Numbered from the stretch's first letter, positions 34,222 to 43,827 are shown. The stretch: DNA of 64,000 bases from Alcanivoracaceae bacterium (GCA_023146255.1 JAGLCJ010000009.1:1-64000), one strand, 5' to 3'. Numbers and translations: made by a program. Notes: generated by a model not told the origin, from the letters alone.

Positions 34222-35781
34222 TCAACCACGGACCGCCTGAAACGCCGGCCCGATCAGATGCGGCAGCAGATACCGATTCACATCCATATCCGGCTTGTAG
34301 TGCACAAACAAGCCGCCCAGCGTGGTAAACACCCGCGCCAGCATGATGAACTCCGCCGGCAATTTGTCGACCGGATCCTGCTCGGCCATGCGGAACAGGC
34401 GCTCGCCCTCACGCAACATGTCATCCGCCGTCGGCCAGACCATTTTTCCGCTGCCCATATTCATCGCCGCATTGCGAATCTGGTTCAACAACGCATTGGA
34501 AAACGCCAGCAAGGTATCAGGCTTGCCACTGCGAGTACGGAAACCCAGATCAGCCAGCGCCTGAACAATGGCATCACTGTCATCCACCAACGCTGCGCCA
34601 AGTACTTTCTGATAGCCATCGCGGAATGCGGCAGACAACTGCATGGTGCAGCCGAAATCCAGCATCACCAGCTTATCGTCTTCGGTGACCAGAAAATTGC
34701 CCGGATGCGGATCAGCCTGAAACACACCAAACTGCAATACCTGACGCAGATACAGATCAAGCAGCCGGCCAAGCAGATTCGACACCCCGGCGTGGTCGCC
34801 GGCAGCCTGACGGCGATTCAGCTCGGTGCCGAAATTGCTGCCCTGAACAAACTCACTAACCAGAATCACCCGGTTGCTGTGCGAGCGGATAACTTTCGGC
34901 ACTATCACGCCCTCGACCTGCTCAAGCCGGGCACCGATATCACTCATCCAGCGCGCCTCGTGACGATAGTCGAGCTCCTCGCGCAGGGTGCGTTCGATCT
35001 CATTGGTGATGGTGTCGAGATCGGTGGGTGGCAGCAGTGATTCAATGCTGCCGACAAACAGCTTCAGCAGCGCCATATCCAGATCAATCAGTTCGGACAG
35101 ACCGGGACGCTGCACCTTGACGGCGACTACCCGGCCGTCATGCAGCACCGCCTTGTGTACCTGACCAATGCTCGCTGCAGCCAGCGGCTGCGGATCAAAA
35201 TCAGCGAACAGGGTTTGCAGTGGCTGCTGCAGACTGGATTCAATTTGTTCCCGGATCACCTCGAAACTTTCCGGGCGGGTGCGATCCTGCAGCACTTTCA
35301 GTTCATCGACCCAGGCCTCGGGCAGAATATCGCCACGGGCCGACAGCAGCTGGCCGATTTTCAGAAAGGCGCCACCCTGTTGCAGCGACGTTTCGACAAA
35401 ACGCCTGGCGTTATTGCGGTGCAATTCATCCAGCGCAGTGACCATGCGAGCGCGTGACATAAATGCCGAACGGGTACCCCAGAACCGGTAACTGGTGGTC
35501 AGCCGGGTCAGCATCCAGCCGGTTTTCGACAAGCGTTTGATACGCTCCGGCCACTGCGCCGCCTCGCGGGCAATCAGCTCGTATTCTTCCCGGGCAAGCT
35601 CAACACCGGCCTCCATATCGCGCCAGGCCCGCAACGCTTTTTCCGCCAGTTCACGGCCCTGCCAGACAGTCTGCTCAATGGCGCCAAGAGTGGCATTCAT
35701 CACCGTCAGCCAGGTTTTCAGGCCCTGGTTGCGGCGAACAGGGGTTTCAGTCGGCGCTACAATCGCTTCAGTTGCCGGCAT
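34222..35781 (-). CDS. ABC1/AarF/UbiB-family atypical kinase
   Basis: 519 aa from ATG 35781, AGGAG upstream. Signature elements: the K-x-G-Q motif (FLKIGQLLSARGD, about 148), the Ala-rich loop AAASIGQVH in place of a glycine-rich loop, DPHPGNF in the catalytic loop, and MLDFGCTM as the metal-binding DFG. UbiB-type proteins are ATPases that support coenzyme Q or lipid handling. There is no clear C-terminal membrane hairpin of classical UbiB and no ubi genes are adjacent, so it is named only to family. It lies 68 bp downstream of the RHH/zinc-ribbon gene. Confidence 0.88.
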   Translation of the reverse strand: MPATEAIVAPTETPVRRNQGLKTWLTVMNATLGAIEQTVWQGRELAEKALRAWRDMEAGVELAREEYELIAREAAQWPERIKRLSKTGWMLTRLTTSYRFWGTRSAFMSRARMVTALDELHRNNARRFVETSLQQGGAFLKIGQLLSARGDILPEAWVDELKVLQDRTRPESFEVIREQIESSLQQPLQTLFADFDPQPLAAASIGQVHKAVLHDGRVVAVKVQRPGLSELIDLDMALLKLFVGSIESLLPPTDLDTITNEIERTLREELDYRHEARWMSDIGARLEQVEGVIVPKVIRSHSNRVILVSEFVQGSNFGTELNRRQAAGDHAGVSNLLGRLLDLYLRQVLQFGVFQADPHPGNFLVTEDDKLVMLDFGCTMQLSAAFRDGYQKVLGAALVDDSDAIVQALADLGFRTRSGKPDTLLAFSNALLNQIRNAAMNMGSGKMVWPTADDMLREGERLFRMAEQDPVDKLPAEFIMLARVFTTLGGLFVHYKPDMDVNRYLLPHLIGPAFQAVRG

Positions 35782-35849
35782 GGAATGTCTCCTCGCTGTG
35801 ATTGTCATTTTTTGTAGTACATATCAAGGCAAAAAATTTTTGCTAACGC

Positions 35850-36383
35850 TTACAACTTGCCGATGCAGTCGCCACACAGCCAAACGCTTGGCACTTCCGC
35901 CAGCGTGGTCAGGCCGCGAAAGGCACGCTCGCCACGGGCCAGCGCCTTGCCGCATTCGATGCACTGGCCGGGCTTGTTGACGATCACGTCCTGCCAGGCA
36001 TCGACGCTGTCGAGCAGCTGGCTGGCCAGTTCGCCACCCTGCCGTGCCGGTGTCAGCGGTTTGCCAACATTTTCACCGCGCGCGGTGGCGGCGAGACGTT
36101 TGGCGTCGCGGGTGACATGCTCCACCAGCGCACTGGAATCGGCGACGATACCGTCGACCAGATTGAAGGTGTCCTCCAGCACATTGCGGATCAGGTGCGA
36201 CACCGTCATCCGTTTCTGCTCGGCCGCTTCTTTCAAGGTACTCTCGAGATCCTTTGGCACCCGGGTCTGGATCACCCGGTCCTTGCGCTCTTCGTCCGAC
36301 GCCGACGGCCGGCCACGACTACTGCTGCCGCGACGGGCCTTGTCCGGGCGCTTGCCGGAATGCTTGTCAAAGTCGGGACACAT
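35850..36383 (-). CDS. Ribbon-helix-helix regulator with C-terminal zinc ribbon
   Basis: 177 aa if it starts at ATG 36383, which has AGGAGG 11 nt upstream; an ATG at 36413 (187 aa) has no site and lies inside a perfect palindrome. A basic N terminus (SSSRGRPSASDEERKDR) is followed by RVIQTRVPKDLESTLKEAAE and TVSHLIRNVLEDTF, a ribbon-helix-helix DNA-binding domain, then CIECGKALARGE and VWLCGDCIGKL, a four-Cys zinc ribbon. Probably a DNA-binding regulator that represses its own promoter through the palindrome. Targets are unknown. Confidence 0.78.
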   Translation of the reverse strand: MCPDFDKHSGKRPDKARRGSSSRGRPSASDEERKDRVIQTRVPKDLESTLKEAAEQKRMTVSHLIRNVLEDTFNLVDGIVADSSALVEHVTRDAKRLAATARGENVGKPLTPARQGGELASQLLDSVDAWQDVIVNKPGQCIECGKALARGERAFRGLTTLAEVPSVWLCGDCIGKL

Positions 36384-36407
36384 CGAACCGGCCACCTCCT
36401 GATTTAA

Positions 36408-36426
36408 TGTCATACAAAATATGACA
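36408..36426. promoter_or_regulatory. Perfect palindrome, candidate operator of the RHH regulator
   Basis: TGTCATA (36408-36414), CAAAA, TATGACA (36420-36426): 7-bp perfect arms, 5-bp spacer. It lies just upstream of the preferred start of the RHH gene and between divergent genes, so it could control both that gene and the ABC exporter. Confidence 0.5.
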
Positions 36427-36506
36427 GCCGCCCCCGGCCTGTCAACGGCGCCGTTTGACCCTGCTGCCTGCTATGCTTGGCGCCCTCGCCAGAGCGGAGC
36501 CGGTCA

Positions 36507-38324
36507 TTGCGCAATTTTTCATCCCACCACCGTGGCCCGGCCGATGACGGCCCCGAGCAAAGTCCGAACTGGCGCATCCTCCGCTCCCTGTGGCCCTACC
36601 TGACCGAGTTCCCCGGCCGGGTGCTGTTGTCACTGGCCCTGCTGGTGGCCGCCAAGCTCGCCACCGTGGCCATGCCGCTGGCGCTGAAACACATCGTCGA
36701 CAGCCTCGAGCAGAGCCGTGGCAGCGATCTGGTGCTGTGGCTGCCGCTCCTGCTGGTGCTGGCCTACGGTGCCCTGCGACTCGGCTCGACCCTGTTCGGC
36801 GAGCTGCGTGATGCGGTGTTTGCCCGGATTGCCGAGCGCGCCATGCGCCGGGTATCGCTGCGGGTATTCGAGCACCTGCATCGGCTGGAGCTGGGCTTTC
36901 ATCTGTCCCGCCGCACTGGTGCGCTGGCGCGCGATATTGAGCGCGGCACCAGCGGCATCAGCTTTCTGCTGCGTTTTATGCTGTTTAATATCGTCCCGAC
37001 CCTGCTCGAGATCGTGCTGGTGGCGGCGATCCTGTTTGCCGCGTTCCGGCCCGGCTATGTCGGCGTCATCCTCTTCGCAGTAATCGCCTATGTAGTGTTC
37101 TCGGTGAAAGTCACCGAATGGCGCACCCGCTATGTGCGCGAATCGAACGAGATGGACAACCAGTCCAACACCCGGGCAGTGGACAGCCTGCTCAATTTCG
37201 AAACAGTCAAATACTTCGGCAACGAAGCGTTCGAATCGAAACGCTATGACAAGGATCTTGGCCAGTGGGAAGCGGCGCGGATGAAAAACCGGCTGTCGCT
37301 GGCGGCGCTGAATTCCGGCCAGGCGCTGATCATCGCCATCACCATGACGATGATGATGTGGATGGCGGTCTCCGATGTGCAGCGCGGCGCCATGACACTG
37401 GGCGATCTGACCATGATCAATGCCTACCTGATCCAGGTTTTCATTCCGCTCAATGCGCTCGGCTTTATCTACCGCGAAATCCGCCAGTCACTGGTCAATA
37501 TCGAGCGCATGTTTACCCTGCTTGGCCAGCAGGCCCAGGTGATCGATAAAGAGGATGCCCATGAGTTACCTGCTGGCCCTGCCAGCATCCGCTTTGACAA
37601 TGTCCGTTTCGGCTATCAGCCGGAGCGCCGCATTCTTGACGGCATCAGCTTCGAGGTGCCGGCCGGCCACAAGGTCGCCGTGGTCGGCCGCAGCGGCGCT
37701 GGCAAGTCCACCATCGGCCGGTTGCTGTTCCGTTTTTTTGATGTCAGTGACGGCGCCGTTCTGGTTAACGGCATCGACATCCGCGATCTGACCCAGAGCA
37801 GCCTGCGTGCCGCCATCGGCGTGGTGCCGCAGGACACGGTGCTGTTCAACGACACCATCTGGAACAACATTGCCTACGGCCGCCCGGATGCCAGTGCCGA
37901 GGAAGTGCGCCGCGCCGCGCAGCTGGCCCATCTGGATGAATTTATTGCGGCATTGCCGGAAGGTTATGACAGCAAGGTTGGCGAGCGCGGCCTGAAGGTA
38001 TCCGGCGGTGAGAAACAGCGTATCGCCATCGCCCGGGTGCTACTGAAAAATCCGCCGATCCTGCTGCTGGATGAAGCAACTTCGTCGCTCGACTCCCACG
38101 CCGAGCAGGCCATCATCAACGCCCTCAATGAAGTAGCAGCACGACGCACCACGCTGGTGATTGCCCACCGCCTGTCGACCATCCGCGACGCCGATGAAAT
38201 TCTGGTGCTGGATCAGGGCAGGATTGTCGAGCGTGGCCACCATGATTTGCTGCTGGCGCAGAACGGTGTCTACGCCAGCCTGTGGCGACAGCAACAGCGG
38301 GAAAGCAGCATCAGCCCGGCATGA
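36507..38324 (+). CDS. ATM1/HMT-type ABC exporter, fused permease and ATPase
   Basis: 605 aa if TTG at 36507 (GGAG 7 nt upstream) is used; a TTG at 36477 would add 10 residues. Six membrane helices (about 35-310) with the NRAVDSLLNFETVKYFGNE-type loop of ATM1 exporters, then an ATPase: Walker A GRSGAGKST, Q-loop VVPQDTVLFNDTI, signature KVSGGEKQRIAIAR, Walker B ILLLDEATSSLD and H-loop IAHRLST. ATM1-type half-transporters export glutathione-linked sulfur or metal compounds. Divergent from the RHH regulator. The stop codon lies in a terminator hairpin. Confidence 0.92.
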   Translation: MRNFSSHHRGPADDGPEQSPNWRILRSLWPYLTEFPGRVLLSLALLVAAKLATVAMPLALKHIVDSLEQSRGSDLVLWLPLLLVLAYGALRLGSTLFGELRDAVFARIAERAMRRVSLRVFEHLHRLELGFHLSRRTGALARDIERGTSGISFLLRFMLFNIVPTLLEIVLVAAILFAAFRPGYVGVILFAVIAYVVFSVKVTEWRTRYVRESNEMDNQSNTRAVDSLLNFETVKYFGNEAFESKRYDKDLGQWEAARMKNRLSLAALNSGQALIIAITMTMMMWMAVSDVQRGAMTLGDLTMINAYLIQVFIPLNALGFIYREIRQSLVNIERMFTLLGQQAQVIDKEDAHELPAGPASIRFDNVRFGYQPERRILDGISFEVPAGHKVAVVGRSGAGKSTIGRLLFRFFDVSDGAVLVNGIDIRDLTQSSLRAAIGVVPQDTVLFNDTIWNNIAYGRPDASAEEVRRAAQLAHLDEFIAALPEGYDSKVGERGLKVSGGEKQRIAIARVLLKNPPILLLDEATSSLDSHAEQAIINALNEVAARRTTLVIAHRLSTIRDADEILVLDQGRIVERGHHDLLLAQNGVYASLWRQQQRESSISPA

Positions 38325-38334
38325 TGCCGGGCTG
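38312..38334. terminator. Bidirectional hairpin between ABC exporter and MpaB-like gene
   Basis: CAGCCCGGC (38312-38320), ATGAT, GCCGGGCTG (38326-38334), followed by ATTATT. The exporter stop TGA (38322-38324) sits in the loop, and the convergent gene ends 6 bp beyond. Confidence 0.65.
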
Positions 38335-38339
38335 ATTAT

Positions 38340-39593
38340 TCAGCCGACGTGGGCCGGATGGCGATCACCCGGATTGATGATGTCCTGCTGCTTGTCGCCC
38401 CACATACTCTGCAGCGCAGCAAGCTGAACCTTGCGCCCCTCGCGTTCGAGACGCCTTTTCAGCAACGGATTGAAACGCTGCAGTGAGTACGAGGCAAAGC
38501 GCGGCGCCATGGTCAGTAACGGGAACCAGGGCAGAACGTTATCCGGCAAACCAAGCTTGCGCATCTGCTGGCGATTGAGGAACAGACTGCTGTTACTCAA
38601 ATGCTGGTGATAAAACATCTTCCTGCGTATCTCCTGCAGCGGCGGCAGATACTTGCCCCATGAGAACTGCCGCTGCAGTGGTTCTTCAGAAAGTGCTCGC
38701 CCCAGTTCAGCGCTGGTCCAGTCAGCACGGCTCTGGGTCAGAAAAGTCTGATACAGACGCACCAGACCATCACGCTCACCATCCACCAGCCACTTGTCTT
38801 CCACCCCCATCAACCAGGCGGCGTATTTCCACAGGTGCATGACCGCCTTCGATTCATGCGGCGTCACCGGAATGCCCATCGCGCGCATACCCACCAGCAT
38901 GATCGGGCCAAACGCCAGATAGGTGGCGAGCATATCGGTCTGGTTGACCGGAATACCCCACTCACTGTTGTCCCACTCCGGCCGGGTCGGCAGATGACGG
39001 CGCACCATGCCGTGCACCATGCGCACCCGCAGCGTGGTCTTGAAGCCAACACCGAAACGACTCAAACCATCATGTTCGGTGCAGTCCACCCACCACTTCC
39101 CGGTTTCGGCAATACGCTGGGCAGCGCCCTTGTTCAGCGCTCCGGTCATCACCAGCGCATGGTTAAAGCCAGACAACAGATAGCCACCCATCAGGGCGAA
39201 ATCCCTGAGTACATAGGGTCCGGCCAGACCGGTGCGATGGATGAAGGAGACACCATCCTCAATCAGTGCATGATCAACCCAGGACGGCGTGCGCTCGATC
39301 ATTCTGAAAAAATCACGCAGCGGCTTGGGCGCGTCGGCGATGCTGTCGATGCCCCGTTCCAGTGCCTGTTCGTAAAGCTTGCGGCCTTCGCGCGGGCCGA
39401 TTTCATACATCCAGTCGAGCAAGGCATCCATCGGCGCATCGCCCTGCCATAACGCGGCAACCATTTCGTTATATTCATCACGAGTCGGCGAGGGATCACG
39501 TCCCATCATCAGCTTCATGAACGGGGTGCGACGCAACTGGGTGCCTTCAAAAGGGCGGACACGACGGGGAACGGGACGGACTTCAGCGTTCAT
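38340..39593 (-). CDS. MpaB/DUF2236-family putative oxygenase
   Basis: 417 aa from ATG 39593. The sequence has family hallmarks: DHALIEDGVSFIHRTGLAG, then RVRMVHGMVRRHLP near residue 190, PVNQTDMLATYLAFG near 215, and a C-terminal helical tail. MpaB and latex-clearing-type relatives are b-type heme or metal oxygenases; the M-V-H-x-M-V-R-R-H region carries the likely ligand. No signal peptide is obvious. Physiological substrate is unknown. It stands alone. Confidence 0.8.
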   Translation of the reverse strand: MNAEVRPVPRRVRPFEGTQLRRTPFMKLMMGRDPSPTRDEYNEMVAALWQGDAPMDALLDWMYEIGPREGRKLYEQALERGIDSIADAPKPLRDFFRMIERTPSWVDHALIEDGVSFIHRTGLAGPYVLRDFALMGGYLLSGFNHALVMTGALNKGAAQRIAETGKWWVDCTEHDGLSRFGVGFKTTLRVRMVHGMVRRHLPTRPEWDNSEWGIPVNQTDMLATYLAFGPIMLVGMRAMGIPVTPHESKAVMHLWKYAAWLMGVEDKWLVDGERDGLVRLYQTFLTQSRADWTSAELGRALSEEPLQRQFSWGKYLPPLQEIRRKMFYHQHLSNSSLFLNRQQMRKLGLPDNVLPWFPLLTMAPRFASYSLQRFNPLLKRRLEREGRKVQLAALQSMWGDKQQDIINPGDRHPAHVG

Positions 39594-39685
39594 CAACAGG
39601 CTTCCGGTTCAGGCAACATTGACTCACCATACGAGCCTGTCAGCCGCGCCGACAATGACCGTAGATGACGCCGGCGTGGGCGCTA

Positions 39686-40459
39686 TTACCACGGATACAA
39701 AACTGACCGGATTGGTTCAATGCGGTAGAACAACACCAGCTGTTCGTATACTTCCGGCCAGGCTGACTGCAGTGCCTCCGGCTGCATGAAAAACCACTCG
39801 CTCAGCACCGAAAAGAACTCACCCGGACCTTCCAGGGCATAGGGGTCTATCAACGGCGTCAGGCCATGCTTATCAGCCCGATGCGCGCCCTGCCATGCTG
39901 ACTGCATGACTTCATGCCAGCGTACTGACGACATGCCGCGATGCAGGGGAGGAAAACCATTGGCATCGCCATTACGCATATCCAGCTTGTGGGCGACCTC
40001 GTGGATAACCACGTTGAACCCCGGCTCACTGTGATCGCAAACATCTTCCCAGGACAGAATGACCGGCCCCTGCAGCCAGGCTTCGCCACTGCGTGGTTCG
40101 CGGTCATGCGCCACCAGACCAAGCTCATCCTGCTCCTCAAACGGTGGAATGAAGGCGGTTTCGTAAACTATCAGACTGTCCCAGTCGTCATACCAGTCCA
40201 GCCCGAGGCCCAGCACTGGCAAGGTCGCCAGCGCCGAAATGCGCAGCCGCACGGCATCAGTGACAACAAAACCGCTGCCGGAAAAGAACTGCTTGCGTAG
40301 CAGAAAGCGCAGGCTCTGCTCGCGCCAGTGTTGCCGCATGGACTGCGGCATGCTGATGGCCCGCGGATAAACGGCAATCGCTTCCTGCCAATGGGCATCC
40401 GGCAAGGCAATCGTCGCCAGTTGCCGGTCCTCGCGCCAACGGCGCCAACGACGCAGCAT
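39686..40459 (-). CDS. mtfA: MtfA-family zinc peptidase
   Basis: 257 aa from ATG 40459, which overlaps the stop of the preceding gene by one base (TGATG), so translation is coupled. The catalytic motif is VIHEVAHKLDMRNG (HExxH near residue 157), followed by YALEGPGEFFSVLSEWFF, where the downstream Glu is the third zinc ligand. MtfA in E. coli interacts with the Mlc glucose repressor and has aminopeptidase activity. Whether that partner exists here is unknown. Cytoplasmic. Confidence 0.88.
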   Translation of the reverse strand: MLRRWRRWREDRQLATIALPDAHWQEAIAVYPRAISMPQSMRQHWREQSLRFLLRKQFFSGSGFVVTDAVRLRISALATLPVLGLGLDWYDDWDSLIVYETAFIPPFEEQDELGLVAHDREPRSGEAWLQGPVILSWEDVCDHSEPGFNVVIHEVAHKLDMRNGDANGFPPLHRGMSSVRWHEVMQSAWQGAHRADKHGLTPLIDPYALEGPGEFFSVLSEWFFMQPEALQSAWPEVYEQLVLFYRIEPIRSVLYPW

Positions 40460-40920
40460 CAGCCGCGTTCCAGCTTTGCCTTCAGATTGGCCAGAGCTTG
40501 CGCAGACAGACGCTTCATGCGCGGCTTCAGCAACCACGGCTCGACCAGTTGCATGGCGCCACGAACTTCATACTGCAGCCGGCGATAGAACAGAGTGCCG
40601 TCACCTTCGGCGCGAAAATCGTAATGAATAGTCAGGGCGCCATCGCGGGTTTCGCCGCGCACTTCCCAGCTGACGCCCGGCTCGGACAACACCACCTGAT
40701 AACGGGTCTGGCGGGTTATGGTCAGCGGCAACGGCGACAGCGGCTGCAGCTGGATCACCTCGTCAAAACCATCGCCGACCTTGAGTGTCTCGACACCGGC
40801 GCGGGCATTGCGTGAACTGGGATGCCATTCATGCCAACGCCATGGCTGGGTCACGTAGGCAAAGACGTCGGCGGGCGAGCGGTCAATGACGATGCTGTTT
40901 TCCAGAGTCCGGCTGATCAT
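40459..40920 (-). CDS. SRPBCC/polyketide cyclase-like ligand-binding protein
   Basis: 153 aa. The N terminus NSIVIDRSPADVFAYVTQPW and the alternating strands ending in a long C-terminal helix (AQALANLKAKLERG) are typical of the START/Bet v1 fold, which binds hydrophobic ligands. No enzyme motif. Coupled to mtfA by a TGATG overlap. Confidence 0.82.
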   Translation of the reverse strand: MISRTLENSIVIDRSPADVFAYVTQPWRWHEWHPSSRNARAGVETLKVGDGFDEVIQLQPLSPLPLTITRQTRYQVVLSEPGVSWEVRGETRDGALTIHYDFRAEGDGTLFYRRLQYEVRGAMQLVEPWLLKPRMKRLSAQALANLKAKLERG

Positions 40921-41053
40921 GGGTCCTCGATGGCATTCTTGTCTGCTGGTTGGGCCGACAGTGCCACAGCTTGCCGGGCGCTACCACCACCCGGTTTGCC
41001 GGCAGCGGAGACGACAGGGATAATGCCCGCCCCCGTGCCAGCGCTGACTGACC

Positions 41054-41659
41054 ATGAGCCAACGTACCGACCGCCTGCGCCGCCAGCTGATTCTCGGCTT
41101 GCTGCGCAAGTTACACCTGCAGAATATTGCCAGACGCCTGCCGCCACAGCTGGCACTGGCGCTATTCAACTTCTTCAATGGCGGCCTGAGCATTGGCCTG
41201 ATCGCGGTGATTGCCCTGATAACCCGGGAGGCCTTTATCTTCCCGTCGCTCGGCGCCACCGCCTTTATCCTGTTTTATATCCCGATGGCGGAGGTGGCCT
41301 CGCCGCGCAATGTGTTCTGCGGCCATCTGACCGGCGCGCTGTGCGGCTGGTGCAGCCTCGCCCTGTTCGGCCTGACCGATGCGCCCAGCGCCCTGAGCAG
41401 TGGCATGGACTGGCCACACGCATTTTCCGCGGCATTATCGATGGGGATGGCGGCGAGCATGATGGTGTTGCTGAGAGTGGCGCATCCGCCAGCGGCGGCC
41501 ACATCACTGATTGTGTCGCTCGGCCTGATGCCACAGCTCAGTCAGATTCCGGTGCTGATGACCGGCGTTGTGGTGCTGCTGTTACAGGCGTTTCTGCTTA
41601 ACCGGCTGGCCGGCATCCGCTACCCGCTGTGGTCACAGCGGGTAGCGCCAGCACACTGA
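41054..41659 (+). CDS. HPP-family membrane protein
   Basis: 201 aa with five hydrophobic spans and the family signature RVAHPPAAATSLIV near residue 145; IFPSLGATAFILFY is a second conserved segment. Some HPP proteins transport nitrite in plastids; the bacterial role is not settled. The last codons encode a perfect 13-bp hairpin shared with the convergent nhaD end. Confidence 0.85.
   Translation: MSQRTDRLRRQLILGLLRKLHLQNIARRLPPQLALALFNFFNGGLSIGLIAVIALITREAFIFPSLGATAFILFYIPMAEVASPRNVFCGHLTGALCGWCSLALFGLTDAPSALSSGMDWPHAFSAALSMGMAASMMVLLRVAHPPAAATSLIVSLGLMPQLSQIPVLMTGVVVLLLQAFLLNRLAGIRYPLWSQRVAPAH
41619..41646. terminator. Hairpin inside the 3' end of the HPP gene
   Basis: GCTACCCGCTGTG (41619-41631), GT, CACAGCGGGTAGC (41634-41646): 13-bp perfect arms, effective loop about 6 nt. 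It lies in coding sequence just before the HPP stop and abuts the convergent nhaD stop. There is no T-tract. Confidence 0.45.
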
Positions 41660-43114
41660 TTACTGGACCTTGCCAAACACCTCAAAGGCATCAGCATTCA
41701 GCCACAGGTGCACCAGCACACTGGCGATAAAGCCGAGCAGGATCACCGGCGTCCAACGCAGGTGGCCAAGGAAGGTGTAGTGGCCACGAGCAGCGCCCAT
41801 CAGGGCAACGCCGGCAGCAGAGCCGATTGACAACAGACTGCCGCCGACACCAGCGGTCAGGGTGATCAGCAACCAGTGACCATGGGACATTTCCGGCTGC
41901 ATGGTCAGCACCGCGAACATCACCGGAATGTTGTCGATGACCGCCGAAACAATGCCAAGGAACACGTTGGCCGAAGTCGCATCCCACTGGGTGTAGAGAG
42001 TGTGCGACATCAGCTCCAGATAGCCCATGTAGCCGAGACCGCCGACACACATCACTACGCCGTAGAAGAACAACAGGGTGTCCCACTCGGCGCGGGCAAC
42101 CCGGTTGAAAACATCAAACGGCACGACGCCACCAAGACGACGCAACGCTTCTTCATCACCGCGTTGCTCGGCCAGCGCGCGCTTGCGTTCCAGCGAGCGC
42201 GGCAGCGTCTGGCGCAGGAAGTAGCCGAAAAATTGCAGGTAGCCCAGACCGGTCATCATGCCCAGCACCGGCGGCAGGTGCAGCAGGCTATGACAGGCCA
42301 CTGCCGAAGCGATGGTCAGCAGGAACAGGGCCAGAATGCGTCGCGCGCCACGCTTCATCTCGACTTTTTCATAAACCACGCTGGGAGCGCGGTCCTCAAC
42401 GAACAGGCTCATGATCACCGCCGGCACGGCAAAGTTGACGATCGACGGCACCAGCAGGGCAAAAAACTCGTAGAAGTTGATCATGCCAGCCTGCCACACC
42501 ATCAGCGTGGTGATATCGCCGAACGGACTGAACGCGCCGCCGGCATTGGCCGCGACGACGATATTGATGCAGCACAGGTTGATAAAACGGCTGTCGCCTT
42601 CGGCCACCTTGGTGACCACGGCGCACATCAGCAATGCGGTGGTCAGGTTATCGGCGATCGGGGAAATCAGAAACGCCAGAATGCCGGTCAACCAGAACAG
42701 CGTCCGGTAGCGGAAGCCGCGCTGCAGCATCCACGCGCGCAGGGCATCAAACACCCGACGTTCCTCCAGCGCGTTGATATAGGTCATCGCCACCAGCAGG
42801 AACAGCATCAGTTCGGCGAATTCGAGCAAGGTATGACGGAACGCCGTCTCACTGGTACCGGGCATGTCATGGCCGACATAAACCGCGCCGATGATCACCC
42901 AGATGATACCGGCGGCCACAAGCACCGGTTTTGATTTGCGCAGGTGCAGTTTTTCCTCACCCATCACGAGGATATAGGCCAGCACGAAGATCGCCAGCGC
43001 AATCAGGCCGGCCGGCGAGGCAGTCATGTCAATTGGTCCGGTCGCCGCCAGCGCGGGCACGGAAAGCAATAAACCGGGAAGCAGCAAGGTCAGGAAACGT
43101 ATCAGCATGCGCAT
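41660..43114 (-). CDS. nhaD: Na+/H+ antiporter NhaD
   Basis: 484 aa. A signal-like first helix, then about 12 membrane spans of the ion-transporter superfamily. Characteristic segments are SPIADNLTTALLM, AANAGGAFSPFGDITTLMVW and SAVIDNIPVMFAVL, whose paired Asp/Asn are the ion-binding residues. It exchanges sodium or lithium for protons at alkaline pH, fitting a salt-exposed lifestyle. Single gene, convergent with the HPP gene. Confidence 0.93.
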   Translation of the reverse strand: MRMLIRFLTLLLPGLLLSVPALAATGPIDMTASPAGLIALAIFVLAYILVMGEEKLHLRKSKPVLVAAGIIWVIIGAVYVGHDMPGTSETAFRHTLLEFAELMLFLLVAMTYINALEERRVFDALRAWMLQRGFRYRTLFWLTGILAFLISPIADNLTTALLMCAVVTKVAEGDSRFINLCCINIVVAANAGGAFSPFGDITTLMVWQAGMINFYEFFALLVPSIVNFAVPAVIMSLFVEDRAPSVVYEKVEMKRGARRILALFLLTIASAVACHSLLHLPPVLGMMTGLGYLQFFGYFLRQTLPRSLERKRALAEQRGDEEALRRLGGVVPFDVFNRVARAEWDTLLFFYGVVMCVGGLGYMGYLELMSHTLYTQWDATSANVFLGIVSAVIDNIPVMFAVLTMQPEMSHGHWLLITLTAGVGGSLLSIGSAAGVALMGAARGHYTFLGHLRWTPVILLGFIASVLVHLWLNADAFEVFGKVQ

Positions 43115-43235
43115 GTCGGGCTCATCCGCAGTGGAGGGAAGGAATCGGCGCGCATCCTACCAGATATGCCCTGTCCGCGACGGTGGATACGCAGATTTAT
43201 TGATTCATGTCAGACAAATCGCCAGAACCACATGG

Positions 43236-43640
43236 TCACGCTACGTCATCACCATCGCCGGGCTGGAAGGGTTCCCGCAACCAGAGTGCAAACTGCCGGC
43301 ACGCATCGGTCCAGGTAAAGATACCGGCCAGCCGCTCCCGGTGAGTCAGCACCACCAGCGGCAGATGACGTTCTGCCATATCCGCCAGAACCCGGTCTGC
43401 CCGCTCGGTAGCCTCCACCACCTCCGCCGGCAAGGCGCACTGGGCCAGAGGCTTGTCGCTGCCGGAGGGCAGGGTGTCCAGCGTCACCAGACCGAGCAGA
43501 CGGTGCTGCTGGTCCGTTATCGGCAGGTGATGGATATCATGTTCCTGCATAAAAAGTCTGCCTTCCCTGGCTGAGGCGTCGCCGGGAAGGTGCCAGGGAA
43601 ACGCGGTCATCAGGGCACTGATTCGCGGAATCCGTTTCAT
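43236..43640 (-). CDS. CBS-pair protein
   Basis: 134 aa from ATG 43640, which has GGAG 6 nt upstream; longer frames upstream are low-complexity and lack a site. Two CBS motifs: the first carries HDIHHLPITDQQHRLLGLVT, the second RHLPLVVLTHRERLAGIFTW. CBS pairs bind adenine nucleotides. There is no fused effector domain. The 187-bp upstream region is the divergent gap to the small coiled-coil gene. Confidence 0.8.
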   Translation of the reverse strand: MKRIPRISALMTAFPWHLPGDASAREGRLFMQEHDIHHLPITDQQHRLLGLVTLDTLPSGSDKPLAQCALPAEVVEATERADRVLADMAERHLPLVVLTHRERLAGIFTWTDACRQFALWLREPFQPGDGDDVA

Positions 43641-43827
43641 TGACCACTCCAGCGCCATCCACAGCGCATCGGGATATGCGTCTCCATTCTTCGCTCCTTG
43701 CAGCGGCGGTGCAACCGCTGCCGGCCATGACTGGAGCAAAGGCGCCAGACCGGGTTGTTTGCTATGATGCGAGGCCGCGCCCGCACCGGCATTGCCGCCA
43801 GGGACAGCTGACTGGATATAGACGCCT

